Shown piece after piece: positions 1 through 7,481 of a DNA stretch of 23,681 bases. The position numbers were made by a program, and so were the translations under genes. Position 1 is the first letter of the stretch; each line of letters starts with the position of its first letter. The notes beneath the pieces are model-generated. The model had not been told where the DNA came from. It did no database searches and saw only the letters and a list, made by a program, of their open reading frames with translations. Origin of the DNA: CAIPFQ01 sp964641775 (GTDB lineage: Bacteria > Chlamydiota > Chlamydiia > Chlamydiales > SM23-39); the NCBI GenBank assembly GCA_964641775.1, contig CAZXLK010000012.1, positions 1 to 23,681 on the forward strand, written 5' to 3'.

Positions 1-569
1 CCATGCATCATGCGCCCAATATCGATCGGCGCCAATTTTTTGCCATGACCCGCCTTGATCAAAACCGCGCCATTTTTCAATTGGCGGAGAAAGCAAATGC
101 AAAAATAACAGAAGTAACGAATATGGCCATTTGGGGCAATCATTCGGCTACTCAAGTGCCCGATTTTTTCCATGCAAAGATTCGAGGACGGCCTGCAGAG
201 GAAGTGATTACCGATAAAAAATGGCTAGAGCAAACGTTTATTGAAACCGTGCAAAAACGGGGAGCTACTGTCATTGCCGCAAGAGGAAAATCATCTGCTG
301 CATCTGCTGCCAATGCAATTGTAGATTGCATCCGCTCCATCACAACACCAACACATCAAGGAGACTGGTTTTCCATAGGGGTCTTTTCAGAAAAAAATCC
401 TTACGGGTTTCAAGAAGATTTGATTTTTTCTTTTCCTTGCAAAAGTACCGGGAAGGGGGACTTTGAAATTGTATCCGGCCTAAAGCTCAATCCCTTTCTG
501 CAGAAAAAATTAGAAATAACTCAAAAAGAGCTCATGGAAGAAAAAGAGATGGTTGCGAATCTTTTATGA
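1..569 (+). CDS. mdh: Malate dehydrogenase, C-terminal part (5' end outside window)
   Basis: NAD-dependent malate dehydrogenase, interconverting malate and oxaloacetate in the TCA cycle in the cytoplasm. About 188 C-terminal residues are present; the reading frame is open at the window edge and the family is usually about 325 residues, so the Rossmann NAD-binding half is missing and the first ATG here is internal. Seen: FFAMTRLDQNRA, then the catalytic-histidine segment IWGNHSATQVPDF, then the C-terminal region with FSIGVFSEKNPYG and FSFPCKS, all typical of the cytosolic-type/chlamydial Mdh. Its stop overlaps the start of gltA by 4 bp (ATGA), implying translational coupling of two consecutive TCA enzymes. 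The family call is firm; start and regulation cannot be seen. Confidence 0.95.
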   Translation, partial: MHHAPNIDRRQFFAMTRLDQNRAIFQLAEKANAKITEVTNMAIWGNHSATQVPDFFHAKIRGRPAEEVITDKKWLEQTFIETVQKRGATVIAARGKSSAASAANAIVDCIRSITTPTHQGDWFSIGVFSEKNPYGFQEDLIFSFPCKSTGKGDFEIVSGLKLNPFLQKKLEITQKELMEEKEMVANLL

Positions 570-1726
570 ATAAAGGAATTTTATTTGAGATTACTGAAGA
601 TTCTTTGGAAACGGGACTTAGGGGAGTGCCTGTTGGATACTGCGTCACTTCAGAAGTAGATGCGCAAAAAGGGCTTACCTATGTCGGCCATCCCATTGCA
701 GAGCTTGCCAATTTTGATCCCATAGCTGTGATCTATCTTCTTTATCACGGAGAAATGGGGAGTAAAGATCAGATCCTCAAATTCCAAGAAGATCTAAAGG
801 CCAAAGCAAAATGCAAACCTGAAACACACCGGGCCATTTCATCTCTTCCTAGATCGGGACAGCCCATGGATGGTTTTGCTGCAGCCCTTCTCATCTGTGC
901 TATGTGTGAAGGGACAGGCAATTACCGAGAAGATTGTTTAAATGCCATTGCCCGTCTGCCCGAAATTGTAGCTCATTTCATCAACCACCATGCAAAATGG
1001 GGAGAGACTCCCACATCGAAGCCGGAACTTGGCTACATCGAAAATTTTGTCCACATGCTTAAAATGCCCGGAAAAAAAACTCCTGAGCTTACCACTGCCA
1101 TGCGCCTTTTCAATGTCCTCCATTATGATCATTGCGGCGGCAATCTCTCGACTTTTGTTGGAAAAGCTGTTGCCTCAGGACTTGAAAATCTATGGGGATC
1201 GCTAGCCGCTGCGATGACTGCATTAGCCGGGCCACGCCATGGAAGAGCCAATCAGGATTGTTTGGAATTTGTGGAAAAAGTCCTCAAGGAAGTAGGGGAA
1301 AATGCCACAGAAAAAGATATAGAAAATTTGATCCGAAAAAAACTTTCCAACAATGAGCTTGTTTTTGGCTTTGGTCATGCAGTTTTACGAGTTGAAGATC
1401 CAAGAGCTACCGTTTGCTATGAATACTCGCAAAAACATTTTCCAAATCACCCTTTAATCAAAATCGCAATGCTTCTTCGGACAGCCGGCACCAAGGTGCT
1501 GAAAGAAAACCCCAAAATTTCCAACCCTTACCCAAATATTGATGCCATCACGGGAGCAATGCTTGTTGCTGCAGGATTTCCTTATTCGGAATATTTTCCA
1601 CTTCTTTTTGGACTATCTAGGGCAGTCGGCATTGCAATTCAAATTGTCTACGAAAGACTTGAGGCAAGAGAAGGGAAAGGGACCCCCATCATCCGCCCCC
1701 TTTATTTTTACAAACCAAGAAAATGA
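566..1726 (+). CDS. gltA: Citrate synthase, mitochondrial-type sequence
   Basis: Condenses oxaloacetate and acetyl-CoA to citrate (TCA cycle entry). The 386-residue product has the expected catalytic residues: His225 in GPRHGRANQ, His271 in FGFGHAVLRVEDPR (Arg275 and Arg280 nearby) and Asp326 in NPYPNIDAITG; Arg352 in FGLSRAVG and Arg377 fit the substrate-binding arginines. HYDHCGGNLS (187-195) matches the usual HxDHEGGN motif. From memory, NPYPNIDA, LFGLSRAVG and GHAVLRxxDPR resemble pig-heart/mitochondrial citrate synthase more than E. coli type II GltA. The usual GPLHG reads GPRHG here. It starts within the mdh stop and overlaps pip by 4 bp. Chlamydiaceae lack this gene as far as I know, so it marks a more complete TCA cycle. 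Methylcitrate synthase activity cannot be excluded. Confidence 0.95.
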   Translation: MNKGILFEITEDSLETGLRGVPVGYCVTSEVDAQKGLTYVGHPIAELANFDPIAVIYLLYHGEMGSKDQILKFQEDLKAKAKCKPETHRAISSLPRSGQPMDGFAAALLICAMCEGTGNYREDCLNAIARLPEIVAHFINHHAKWGETPTSKPELGYIENFVHMLKMPGKKTPELTTAMRLFNVLHYDHCGGNLSTFVGKAVASGLENLWGSLAAAMTALAGPRHGRANQDCLEFVEKVLKEVGENATEKDIENLIRKKLSNNELVFGFGHAVLRVEDPRATVCYEYSQKHFPNHPLIKIAMLLRTAGTKVLKENPKISNPYPNIDAITGAMLVAAGFPYSEYFPLLFGLSRAVGIAIQIVYERLEAREGKGTPIIRPLYFYKPRK

Positions 1727-2667
1727 GAACAAAATATCCTCCCATCGAACCGAATCAGACAGGCTTTCTCGATGTTGGCTCGGGACATAAAATCTACTGG
1801 GAAGAATCGGGCAAGAAAGATGGTAAGCCGGTCATTTTTCTTCATGGAGGACCCGGCTCCGGTACGGAACCTGGCCATAGATCTTATTTCAAGGCGGAAA
1901 AATACCGGATCATTCTGATGGATCAAAGAGGCTCCGGGAAAAGCACTCCTCATGCAAGTCTTGAAGATAATACGACTTGGCATCTCGTGGAGGATATTGA
2001 AAAACTTCGAGGGCATTTATTGATTGAAAAGTGGGTTGTATTTGGAGGATCTTGGGGAAGTACTCTTGCTTTAGCTTATGCTGAGAGCCATCCCGAAAAT
2101 GTTTTGGCTCTCATTGTTCGAGGCATTTTTCTTTGCCGAAAAAAAGAGATCGATTGGTTTTACCAATCCGGCGCGCATCATATTTTTACCGATGAATGGG
2201 AAAAATACATCGACCCTATTTCTCCAAACGATCGCTCCAACATGGTTGCAGCTTACTACAAACAATTAACATCGCCTGATCCTGCCATTCGAAAACGGGC
2301 AGCAATGGCTTGGAGCGCCTGGGAAGGGGCCGCGCTTAAGCTTATTTTCGATCCCACCCTTTTTGAGCATTTCACAGAAGATTATCACGCCGATGCTCTC
2401 GCCCGCATTGAATGTCATTACTTTCTCAATCAAGGATTTTTTAAGACGGACAACTATCTTTTAGAGAACGCAAAAGCCCTTGCCAAGATCCCGGGCCACA
2501 TCATCCAAGGGCGCTATGACATGGTCTGCCCATTTGAAAGCGCCTGGGAGCTGCATAAAGCTTGGGAAGGAGCCGAATTTGAAGTCATTAAAGATGCAGG
2601 CCACGCTGCAAGCGAGCCGGGCATCACCGATGCTCTTATCCGCGCAACTGATTACTATTCCTCTTAA
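1723..2667 (+). CDS. pip: Proline iminopeptidase (S33 family)
   Basis: Alpha/beta-hydrolase that removes N-terminal proline from peptides, probably in the cytoplasm. The 314-residue product has the full S33 signature: oxyanion-loop HGGPGSG (41-47), MDQRGSGKS (66-74), nucleophile Ser110 in GGSWGSTLAL, acid Asp266 in GRYDMVCP and His294 in DAGHAASEPG. Length matches the family (about 310-320). No signal peptide is evident. It begins in the 4-bp ATGA overlap with gltA, so it is probably co-transcribed with mdh-gltA, although the functional link is unclear; salvage of host peptides would suit an intracellular symbiont (inference). A short inverted repeat, CCTCT-TAAT-AGAGG, spans its stop codon. 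Confidence 0.93.
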   Translation: MRTKYPPIEPNQTGFLDVGSGHKIYWEESGKKDGKPVIFLHGGPGSGTEPGHRSYFKAEKYRIILMDQRGSGKSTPHASLEDNTTWHLVEDIEKLRGHLLIEKWVVFGGSWGSTLALAYAESHPENVLALIVRGIFLCRKKEIDWFYQSGAHHIFTDEWEKYIDPISPNDRSNMVAAYYKQLTSPDPAIRKRAAMAWSAWEGAALKLIFDPTLFEHFTEDYHADALARIECHYFLNQGFFKTDNYLLENAKALAKIPGHIIQGRYDMVCPFESAWELHKAWEGAEFEVIKDAGHAASEPGITDALIRATDYYSS

Positions 2668-2694
2668 TAGAGGCGAGAGGGTATGATTTAATCT

Positions 2695-3546
2695 ATGCAT
2701 TGGTCCGATCTTGAGATAGCTTTTCAGCGTGCAGTATTACTTTCCGTTAATAAGAAAAAATTAATTATCACATTTCCAGTCCTCATTCTTTGCGGCATTT
2801 TATGTATCTTTTGCCGAGCTGTGAGCTTTGGGGCAGGAGAATGGGTTGCAATGAGTTTTTCATTTTTGCCCTTTTTATTATCTTCCGGCGTGTTATTTGT
2901 CTTAGGGATGCTTTTGATCCGGATCCATCATTCCGAAGTCAAACAGATCGCTTTGGATTTTAAAAGTTTAATTTCTTCTTCTGCCGATTTGCTGCTAGCT
3001 ACCTCTTACTTTGCAGTGCTCCCCATATTGGCCTATTTGTTTTTATGGACGATCCTGGGAATTTTTTTCCTTTTTAAAGAAATTCCCGGCTTGGGCAATT
3101 TTTTTAGCGTTGTTTTTTCCTTTGGACCCTTTCTTTTGATTTTTGGCTCTATTCTTCTTTGCCTTGCCAATATTGGACTTTTATTTTTTGTAGCGCCCGC
3201 AGTTGCGCTGCAGCCGTTGAATAAGATTCCCTTGCATCGAAGAATTTGGAAACTTATTAATCAAAAATTGTTTACTGCATTTCTTCTATTTTTCATTGCG
3301 ATGATCCCAACTGTTTTGATAGGCGGACTCGCACTTTTGGCTGCAACTTTAACAGATGTGAACTTTGTGGTTGCAGGCTCCTTGTCCACCGCGTTGCAAT
3401 GGTTTTTTATCATGCTCCCATTTTCGGCAATCTTAGCGCCTGCTGTTATCTTTTTCTTTAATTTCGCATCTGAGAGCTTCCAGCTCCTCCAAAAGGCCTC
3501 CGTTCCCATCTACGGGGAAAAGTCCCGGGAAGCTGCCGGTGTATGA
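2695..3546 (+). CDS. Polytopic membrane protein of unknown function
   Basis: I do not recognise this 283-residue protein. About six hydrophobic segments can be read (approximately residues 22-42, 52-76, 100-128, 138-172, 192-220 and 224-258). A basic turn KIPLHRRIWKLINQK (177-191) lies between the fourth and fifth, and a short polar C-terminal tail ends at 283. No catalytic motif, transporter signature or nucleotide-binding site is visible. Start: ATG 2695; the ATG at 2683 is in frame but runs into TAA after one codon. A purine-rich stretch (gaggcgagaggg, 2670-2681) is a possible ribosome binding site but lies rather far upstream. Its stop overlaps the next gene by 4 bp, so it is probably translated with the FAD oxidoreductase. 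Confidence 0.75.
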   Translation: MHWSDLEIAFQRAVLLSVNKKKLIITFPVLILCGILCIFCRAVSFGAGEWVAMSFSFLPFLLSSGVLFVLGMLLIRIHHSEVKQIALDFKSLISSSADLLLATSYFAVLPILAYLFLWTILGIFFLFKEIPGLGNFFSVVFSFGPFLLIFGSILLCLANIGLLFFVAPAVALQPLNKIPLHRRIWKLINQKLFTAFLLFFIAMIPTVLIGGLALLAATLTDVNFVVAGSLSTALQWFFIMLPFSAILAPAVIFFFNFASESFQLLQKASVPIYGEKSREAAGV

Positions 3547-4457
3547 AGATAGCAATCGTAGGAGCCGGGCTTGCAGGCCTTAGTGTTTGCTGGCATCTTT
3601 GCCAATTTCCCAATGCTGAGATCACACTTTTTGACGCTCAAGGAATTGGAGGCGGCGCTTCAGGAATTTCAACAGGTCTTTTGCATCCTTTTGCAGGAAG
3701 ACGGGCTCTTCTCTCTTGGGAAGCTGAAACGGGCATGCAAGCAACCAACCATCTGCTTGACATCTCGTCTTCCGCATTAGGAAGGGAAGTTTGTGAAAGA
3801 ACAGGGATTTTTAGGCCCGCCATTTCAGATCAACAGAGAAGAGATTTTTCGCTCAGAGCCGAATGGAAAGAAAGTTCCGCCTATGGACCCGGCCTTTGGA
3901 TCCCCGGCGGAATCACCGTTTATTCAAGGCTGTATCTAGAGGGGCTATGGAAAGCCTGCGTTGGTGCAAAATTCATCCAACATTCCATTTCAAATTTAGC
4001 TGAGCTGGATAGCTTTGACAAAATCGTCTTAACTCTTGGCAGCGCATCTTTACAATTCGCTCCTCATTTGCCTCTTCAAATTACGAAAGGGCAAACCCTT
4101 CTTTGCCGTTGGAAAAATCCTTTGCCTTTTAGTTTGGCATCCAAAGGGCATATCTCTCCAACTGAAGATGCAGCCATTTGTCAAATCGGCTCAACTTATG
4201 AACATGATTTTCAAAATATGCTGCCCAGTGAAAAAGCATTAGAGCTGATCGATCTTGCAGCAAAATTTTATCCGCCGGCTAAAGAATTTGAAATCATCGA
4301 AATTCGAGCAGGAGCTAGAATTTCAAGACCCAAAGGGTATCGCCCCATTATTGATAAGCTCAATGATAAAACCTGGATTTTTACAGGCCTTGGCTCAAGA
4401 GGGTTGCTCTATCATGGCTTTCTCGGGAAAAAAGTTGCCGATTGTCTGATAAGTTGA
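3543..4457 (+). CDS. FAD-dependent amino-acid oxidoreductase (DAO/DadA-like)
   Basis: Flavoenzyme of the D-amino-acid oxidase/dehydrogenase superfamily; the likely reaction is oxidative deamination of an amino acid or amine, but the substrate is not readable. The N-terminus is a Rossmann dinucleotide-binding fold, VGAGLAGLS (6-14), followed by an acidic strand end ITLFDAQ and GGGASGISTGLLHPFAG, the flavin-contacting loop of the family. The C-terminus has GARISRPKGYRP and TGLGSRGLLYHGFLG, the second FAD-binding part, resembling ThiO, DadA and the MnmC oxidase domain. At 304 residues it is shorter than DadA (about 430). Chlamydia carries a 'D-amino acid dehydrogenase' beside mdh (CT375/CT376, from memory), and this gene is probably its orthologue. 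It starts in a 4-bp overlap with the membrane-protein gene. Confidence 0.85.
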   Translation: MKIAIVGAGLAGLSVCWHLCQFPNAEITLFDAQGIGGGASGISTGLLHPFAGRRALLSWEAETGMQATNHLLDISSSALGREVCERTGIFRPAISDQQRRDFSLRAEWKESSAYGPGLWIPGGITVYSRLYLEGLWKACVGAKFIQHSISNLAELDSFDKIVLTLGSASLQFAPHLPLQITKGQTLLCRWKNPLPFSLASKGHISPTEDAAICQIGSTYEHDFQNMLPSEKALELIDLAAKFYPPAKEFEIIEIRAGARISRPKGYRPIIDKLNDKTWIFTGLGSRGLLYHGFLGKKVADCLIS

Positions 4458-4476
4458 ATTCTGCGAAGATTCTGGC

Positions 4477-5169
4477 ATGCGGGGTTTTTTTGTTTTTTTA
4501 ATATTGATTGGCGCAGGCTTTACTGCAGGCTACATGGCAGCAAAAGGCAATGTGATAGAGCTCATCCTTGCCAGAGTCAAACCCCCGGAAGAGATCACTC
4601 CCACTCAATTTCAACCGACAGAATTTGCCCTTGAAAATCAAGCTTTTTGCATTGTCATTGTTGGGAGAAATAATGGCGCTTATTTGGAGAAGACGATCCA
4701 ATCGGCACTGTCTCAAAATTATGAAAATTTCCGCATTGTTTATGTCGATGATGGCTCTGATGATGGAAGTCAAGATCTTGCGAAAGAAAAGCTTCAGGAG
4801 GAGGGCGTTAAAACAAGCTTCATTTGCAACGCTGAGAGACTCGGGCTAAATGGATCATTATCTCGAGCGCTCGAAAACTCACCCGATGAAGAAATCGTTG
4901 TCCTTTTGCATGGAGAAGATTGGCTTGCGCATGAATGGGTTCTCAAGCGGCTCAATCAATACTATGCCGATCCCGATCTTTGGCTGACTTTCGGAAAATC
5001 AAGAGATTATCCCGGCTACTCGATTTCACCAACTAAGCTTTTAAGTTTTTATGCTTCTTTATTCAAAGGTGAGGTAGAGGCAGTTTTTGATAAAGCCTTA
5101 GGACATTCAGAAGAGCTCACTGACATTCTTTACATTTGTAACAATGAAACCGATATTAAAACTTTTTAG
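4477..5169 (+). CDS. Membrane-anchored GT2-family glycosyltransferase, first of a tandem pair
   Basis: A 230-residue protein with an N-terminal hydrophobic helix (about 3-20, likely signal anchor) and a GT-A/GT2 fold. The strand FCIVIVGRNNGAYLEKTIQS (57-76) is the usual opening; DDGSDDGS (91-98) is the nucleotide-sugar motif; VVLLHGEDWLAHEWVLKRL (141-159) contains the acidic pair at the DxD position. The domain is short and lacks the usual acceptor-binding C-terminus; after SFYASLF (190-196) only about 34 residues remain. Donor and acceptor are unknown; a role in surface glycan or LPS building is only a guess. It is paralogous to the next gene, which it overlaps by 26 bp in another frame. No clear Shine-Dalgarno precedes ATG 4477. 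Confidence 0.8.
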   Translation: MRGFFVFLILIGAGFTAGYMAAKGNVIELILARVKPPEEITPTQFQPTEFALENQAFCIVIVGRNNGAYLEKTIQSALSQNYENFRIVYVDDGSDDGSQDLAKEKLQEEGVKTSFICNAERLGLNGSLSRALENSPDEEIVVLLHGEDWLAHEWVLKRLNQYYADPDLWLTFGKSRDYPGYSISPTKLLSFYASLFKGEVEAVFDKALGHSEELTDILYICNNETDIKTF

Positions 5170-6676
5170 TTTTGCAATTGCAGCCTTTTTGGGATTTCGG
5201 CTAGGCCTTCCGCTAGAAACCCATTTAGATTCGCAAGAACCTAAACCTTTTGCCATCGTCCTCTATGCTTATAAACAGGGACAATCTATTGAAAAAACGC
5301 TTCGCTCGATTTTCGAACAAGATTATGAAAATTTCCGCGTCATTTTTTTTGATGACAATTCAAAAGATGAAACTTTTGAAAAAGCGAGAGTCTATGTTTT
5401 AGAAAACAATCAAGAAAGTAAAGTCATCATGATCCAAAACCAAGACCGTTTGGGCCCTGTTGCCTGCATGTCTCAAGGAGCATTGATGCCGCAAGAAATT
5501 GTCATTCCGCTTCAAGGAGGAGAGCTTTTTGCCCACCCGGGAGTTTTGAAAAAACTCAATGCAGCCTACCAAGATCCCCATGTTTTAATTACCCAATCCA
5601 CCCCTCTTTTGATCCCAAGCTATGAACCCGCAGCTCTCAAGCCCATCTCTTTTTATGCCTCTCTTTTTCAAGAAATCCGCCTTTGTGATCTGATTGATGA
5701 CGGGCAATATAAAACAGGTCAAGAGGCCTATCTCATTCCCATTTTGCAAATGAGTCAGGGCCATCAAAAAAAAATGGAGGAGACGCTCCTTCTTTCTAAG
5801 CCTACCAGAGTCTCTTCGGACAAGCCCCATGCCCCTTATCCTGCAGCTCTTTTTGCAAAACCCGAAGACCAAAAAGCCGATATTGTCATCTTTTCTTCCG
5901 ATCGGCCGCTGCAGCTTTTTGCATGCTTGGAATCGACCCAGCGCTATTTATCAGGCTATCAAGATATCTACGTGCTCTATAAAGCAAACGACAGGGGCTT
6001 TATCGAAGGATATGAACAACTGGTGCACCTTTTCCCTCAAATTCATTTTGTAGCCCAAGATTGCAAAAAGGATTTTCAGCCAAAACTTTTACAAATCCTT
6101 AAGTTTTGTAGTCCTTATGTCCTTTTTGCAACAGATGATGATCTCGTCAAAGAGCCTGTCAACTTAAAGCTTTGCATGGAGGCGATGGAAAAAACAAAGG
6201 CTTATGGATTTTATTTAAGGCTAGGAGAAAACATTACCTATTGCTACCAGTCGAAAAAAGAACAGACGCCGCCAAAAAGCCTCGATCTGGGAAATGGGGT
6301 TTTTGCCTGGACGATCCAAATCGGCGATTCTGATTGGGAATTTCCCAATACTCTCGACATGACTCTCTACAAGAAAAAGACTCTCTTAAAAGCCTTTGAA
6401 AAAATGCATTACAAAACTCCGAACAGCCTAGAATTTTCATGGGCCAAAGATTTCCGCCCGCAAGGAGAAATCGGCCTCTTTTTCCAAAAATCCAAAATCT
6501 TAAATATCCCTCTCAACGTCGTCGGCAAAACCGGCAATCCCCACATGAACTACATGACTCCCCTCGAACTTCTTGCCAAATTCGAAGAAGGCTACAAAAT
6601 CGACATCAACCCACTCTACAAAATAGAAAACAATTCTCCTCATTACGAATATTACCCAACTTTTGTTCCGCGCTAA
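5144..6676 (+). CDS. Two-domain glycosyltransferase: GT2-like N-terminus fused to a second GT-A-like domain
   Basis: A 510-residue protein with an N-terminal hydrophobic anchor (about 5-22). Residues 35-180 repeat the architecture of the preceding gene: FAIVLYAYKQGQSIEKTLRS, YENFRVIFFDDNSKDE, the strand EIVIPLQGGELFAHPGVLKKL, and SFYASLF (169-175). Here DDGS has become DDNS and the acidic DxD-position pair has become GGE, so this domain may be inactive. From about 246 a second domain begins (DIVIFSSDRPLQLFACLES), with YVLFATDDDL (325-334) as a good DxD-type metal-binding motif; this is probably the catalytic part. Substrates are unknown. ATG 5144 is the only start that keeps the anchor; no Shine-Dalgarno is evident, so coupling to the preceding gene is likely. 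The last 70 codons switch to C-ending codons. Confidence 0.75.
   Translation: MKPILKLFSFAIAAFLGFRLGLPLETHLDSQEPKPFAIVLYAYKQGQSIEKTLRSIFEQDYENFRVIFFDDNSKDETFEKARVYVLENNQESKVIMIQNQDRLGPVACMSQGALMPQEIVIPLQGGELFAHPGVLKKLNAAYQDPHVLITQSTPLLIPSYEPAALKPISFYASLFQEIRLCDLIDDGQYKTGQEAYLIPILQMSQGHQKKMEETLLLSKPTRVSSDKPHAPYPAALFAKPEDQKADIVIFSSDRPLQLFACLESTQRYLSGYQDIYVLYKANDRGFIEGYEQLVHLFPQIHFVAQDCKKDFQPKLLQILKFCSPYVLFATDDDLVKEPVNLKLCMEAMEKTKAYGFYLRLGENITYCYQSKKEQTPPKSLDLGNGVFAWTIQIGDSDWEFPNTLDMTLYKKKTLLKAFEKMHYKTPNSLEFSWAKDFRPQGEIGLFFQKSKILNIPLNVVGKTGNPHMNYMTPLELLAKFEEGYKIDINPLYKIENNSPHYEYYPTFVPR
6440..6650 (+). promoter_or_regulatory. C-ending codon segment at transcription-unit end (candidate Rho-loading region)
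   Basis: In the 3' end of the second glycosyltransferase gene about 33 of 57 codons end in C by hand count, giving a C-rich, G-poor transcript just before the unit ends. No intrinsic terminator follows. Such composition is what Rho utilisation sites look like; that function is inference. Confidence 0.3.
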
Positions 6677-6690
6677 AAATTAATCAACTT

Positions 6691-6696
6691 TATGCT
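6691..6696 (+). promoter_or_regulatory. Possible -10 box (TATGCT) for the phnP-hflX-transporter unit
   Basis: TATGCT lies 11 bases before ATG 6708 in a 31-base gap, so a transcript from it would have an almost absent leader; no Shine-Dalgarno is visible between them. The same hexamer precedes rplM. No convincing -35 box is seen. Confidence 0.25.
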
Positions 6697-6707
6697 ACCC
6701 TACCCCT

Positions 6708-7481
6708 ATGAATTCTTTTTTATTTCTTGGCACCGGTCCATCAACCGGAGTTCCGGTCATTGGCTGCAAATGTAGAGTTTGTATCAGCAATAAAGAGAGG
6801 CTTAGACCCTCGGGACTTTTGAAAATCGGTCCCAAAACCATCCTCATTGATGCAGGGCCTGATTTTCGCCAGCAAGCCCTCACCCACCAGATCGATCACT
6901 TAGACGGCCTTATTTTAACTCATACCCATTATGATCATATTGCGGGCATTGATGAGCTAAGATCCTACTATCTTCAGACAGAAACACCGCTTCCATGTCT
7001 TCTCTCTCAGATGAGTTTTAATGAATTGAAACTTCGCTACTATTATCTTTTTGAGAAAAGAAGCGAAAAGAAAACATTGAGCGCTCAATTAGACTGCAAA
7101 ATTTTACCACAAAAAGCTGGCATCGAAAATTTTTTAGGAGTGAAGATTTCCTATTTCAGCTATTTTCAGGGAGAGATGCAGGTAACGGGACTCCGCATCG
7201 GCAATTTTGCCTATGTGTCAGATATTCGAAGCTATGATGATTCGATTTTTAAATCCCTTTTGGGTATTGAGACTCTTGTAGTCAGTGCGCTCAGGCTTGA
7301 GAGCGCTTTGATGATGTTTTCTATTGATGAAGCCATCCAATTTGGACAAAAAGCAAAGGCAAAAAAGATTTGGCTTACCCACATGAACCATGAGATTGAT
7401 TACGATCTAGTAAACCAAGAGCTTCCGCAAGGCGTTCAGCTCGCCTATGATGGATTGGAGATTGACATTGGAGAAATTTAA
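6708..7481 (+). CDS. phnP: PhnP-like metallo-beta-lactamase-fold hydrolase
   Basis: A 257-residue MBL-fold hydrolase, probably a phosphodiesterase acting on a cyclic phosphate or nucleotide. Seen: the N-terminal strand FLFLGTGPSTGVPVIGC with cysteines 20, 22 and 25 (GCKCRVC), as in the structural zinc site of PhnP; LIDAGPDFRQQ; the metal-binding THTHYDH (71-77); FAYVSD, supplying the bridging Asp; and LTHMNHE near the C-terminus. The His-Gly that normally supplies another metal ligand between these motifs reads FQG here. Chlamydia has a gene called phnP beside hflX (CT379/CT380, from memory), which supports orthology; the name does not imply phosphonate use, and no C-P lyase genes are near. 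It overlaps hflX by up to 35 bp. Confidence 0.85.
   Translation: MNSFLFLGTGPSTGVPVIGCKCRVCISNKERLRPSGLLKIGPKTILIDAGPDFRQQALTHQIDHLDGLILTHTHYDHIAGIDELRSYYLQTETPLPCLLSQMSFNELKLRYYYLFEKRSEKKTLSAQLDCKILPQKAGIENFLGVKISYFSYFQGEMQVTGLRIGNFAYVSDIRSYDDSIFKSLLGIETLVVSALRLESALMMFSIDEAIQFGQKAKAKKIWLTHMNHEIDYDLVNQELPQGVQLAYDGLEIDIGEI

Noticed and set aside
5144..5169. Frameshift splitting one long glycosyltransferase gene
   Set aside because: The second protein begins with its own hydrophobic anchor and repeats the first domain, so these are tandem paralogues with a 26-bp overlap, not a broken gene.
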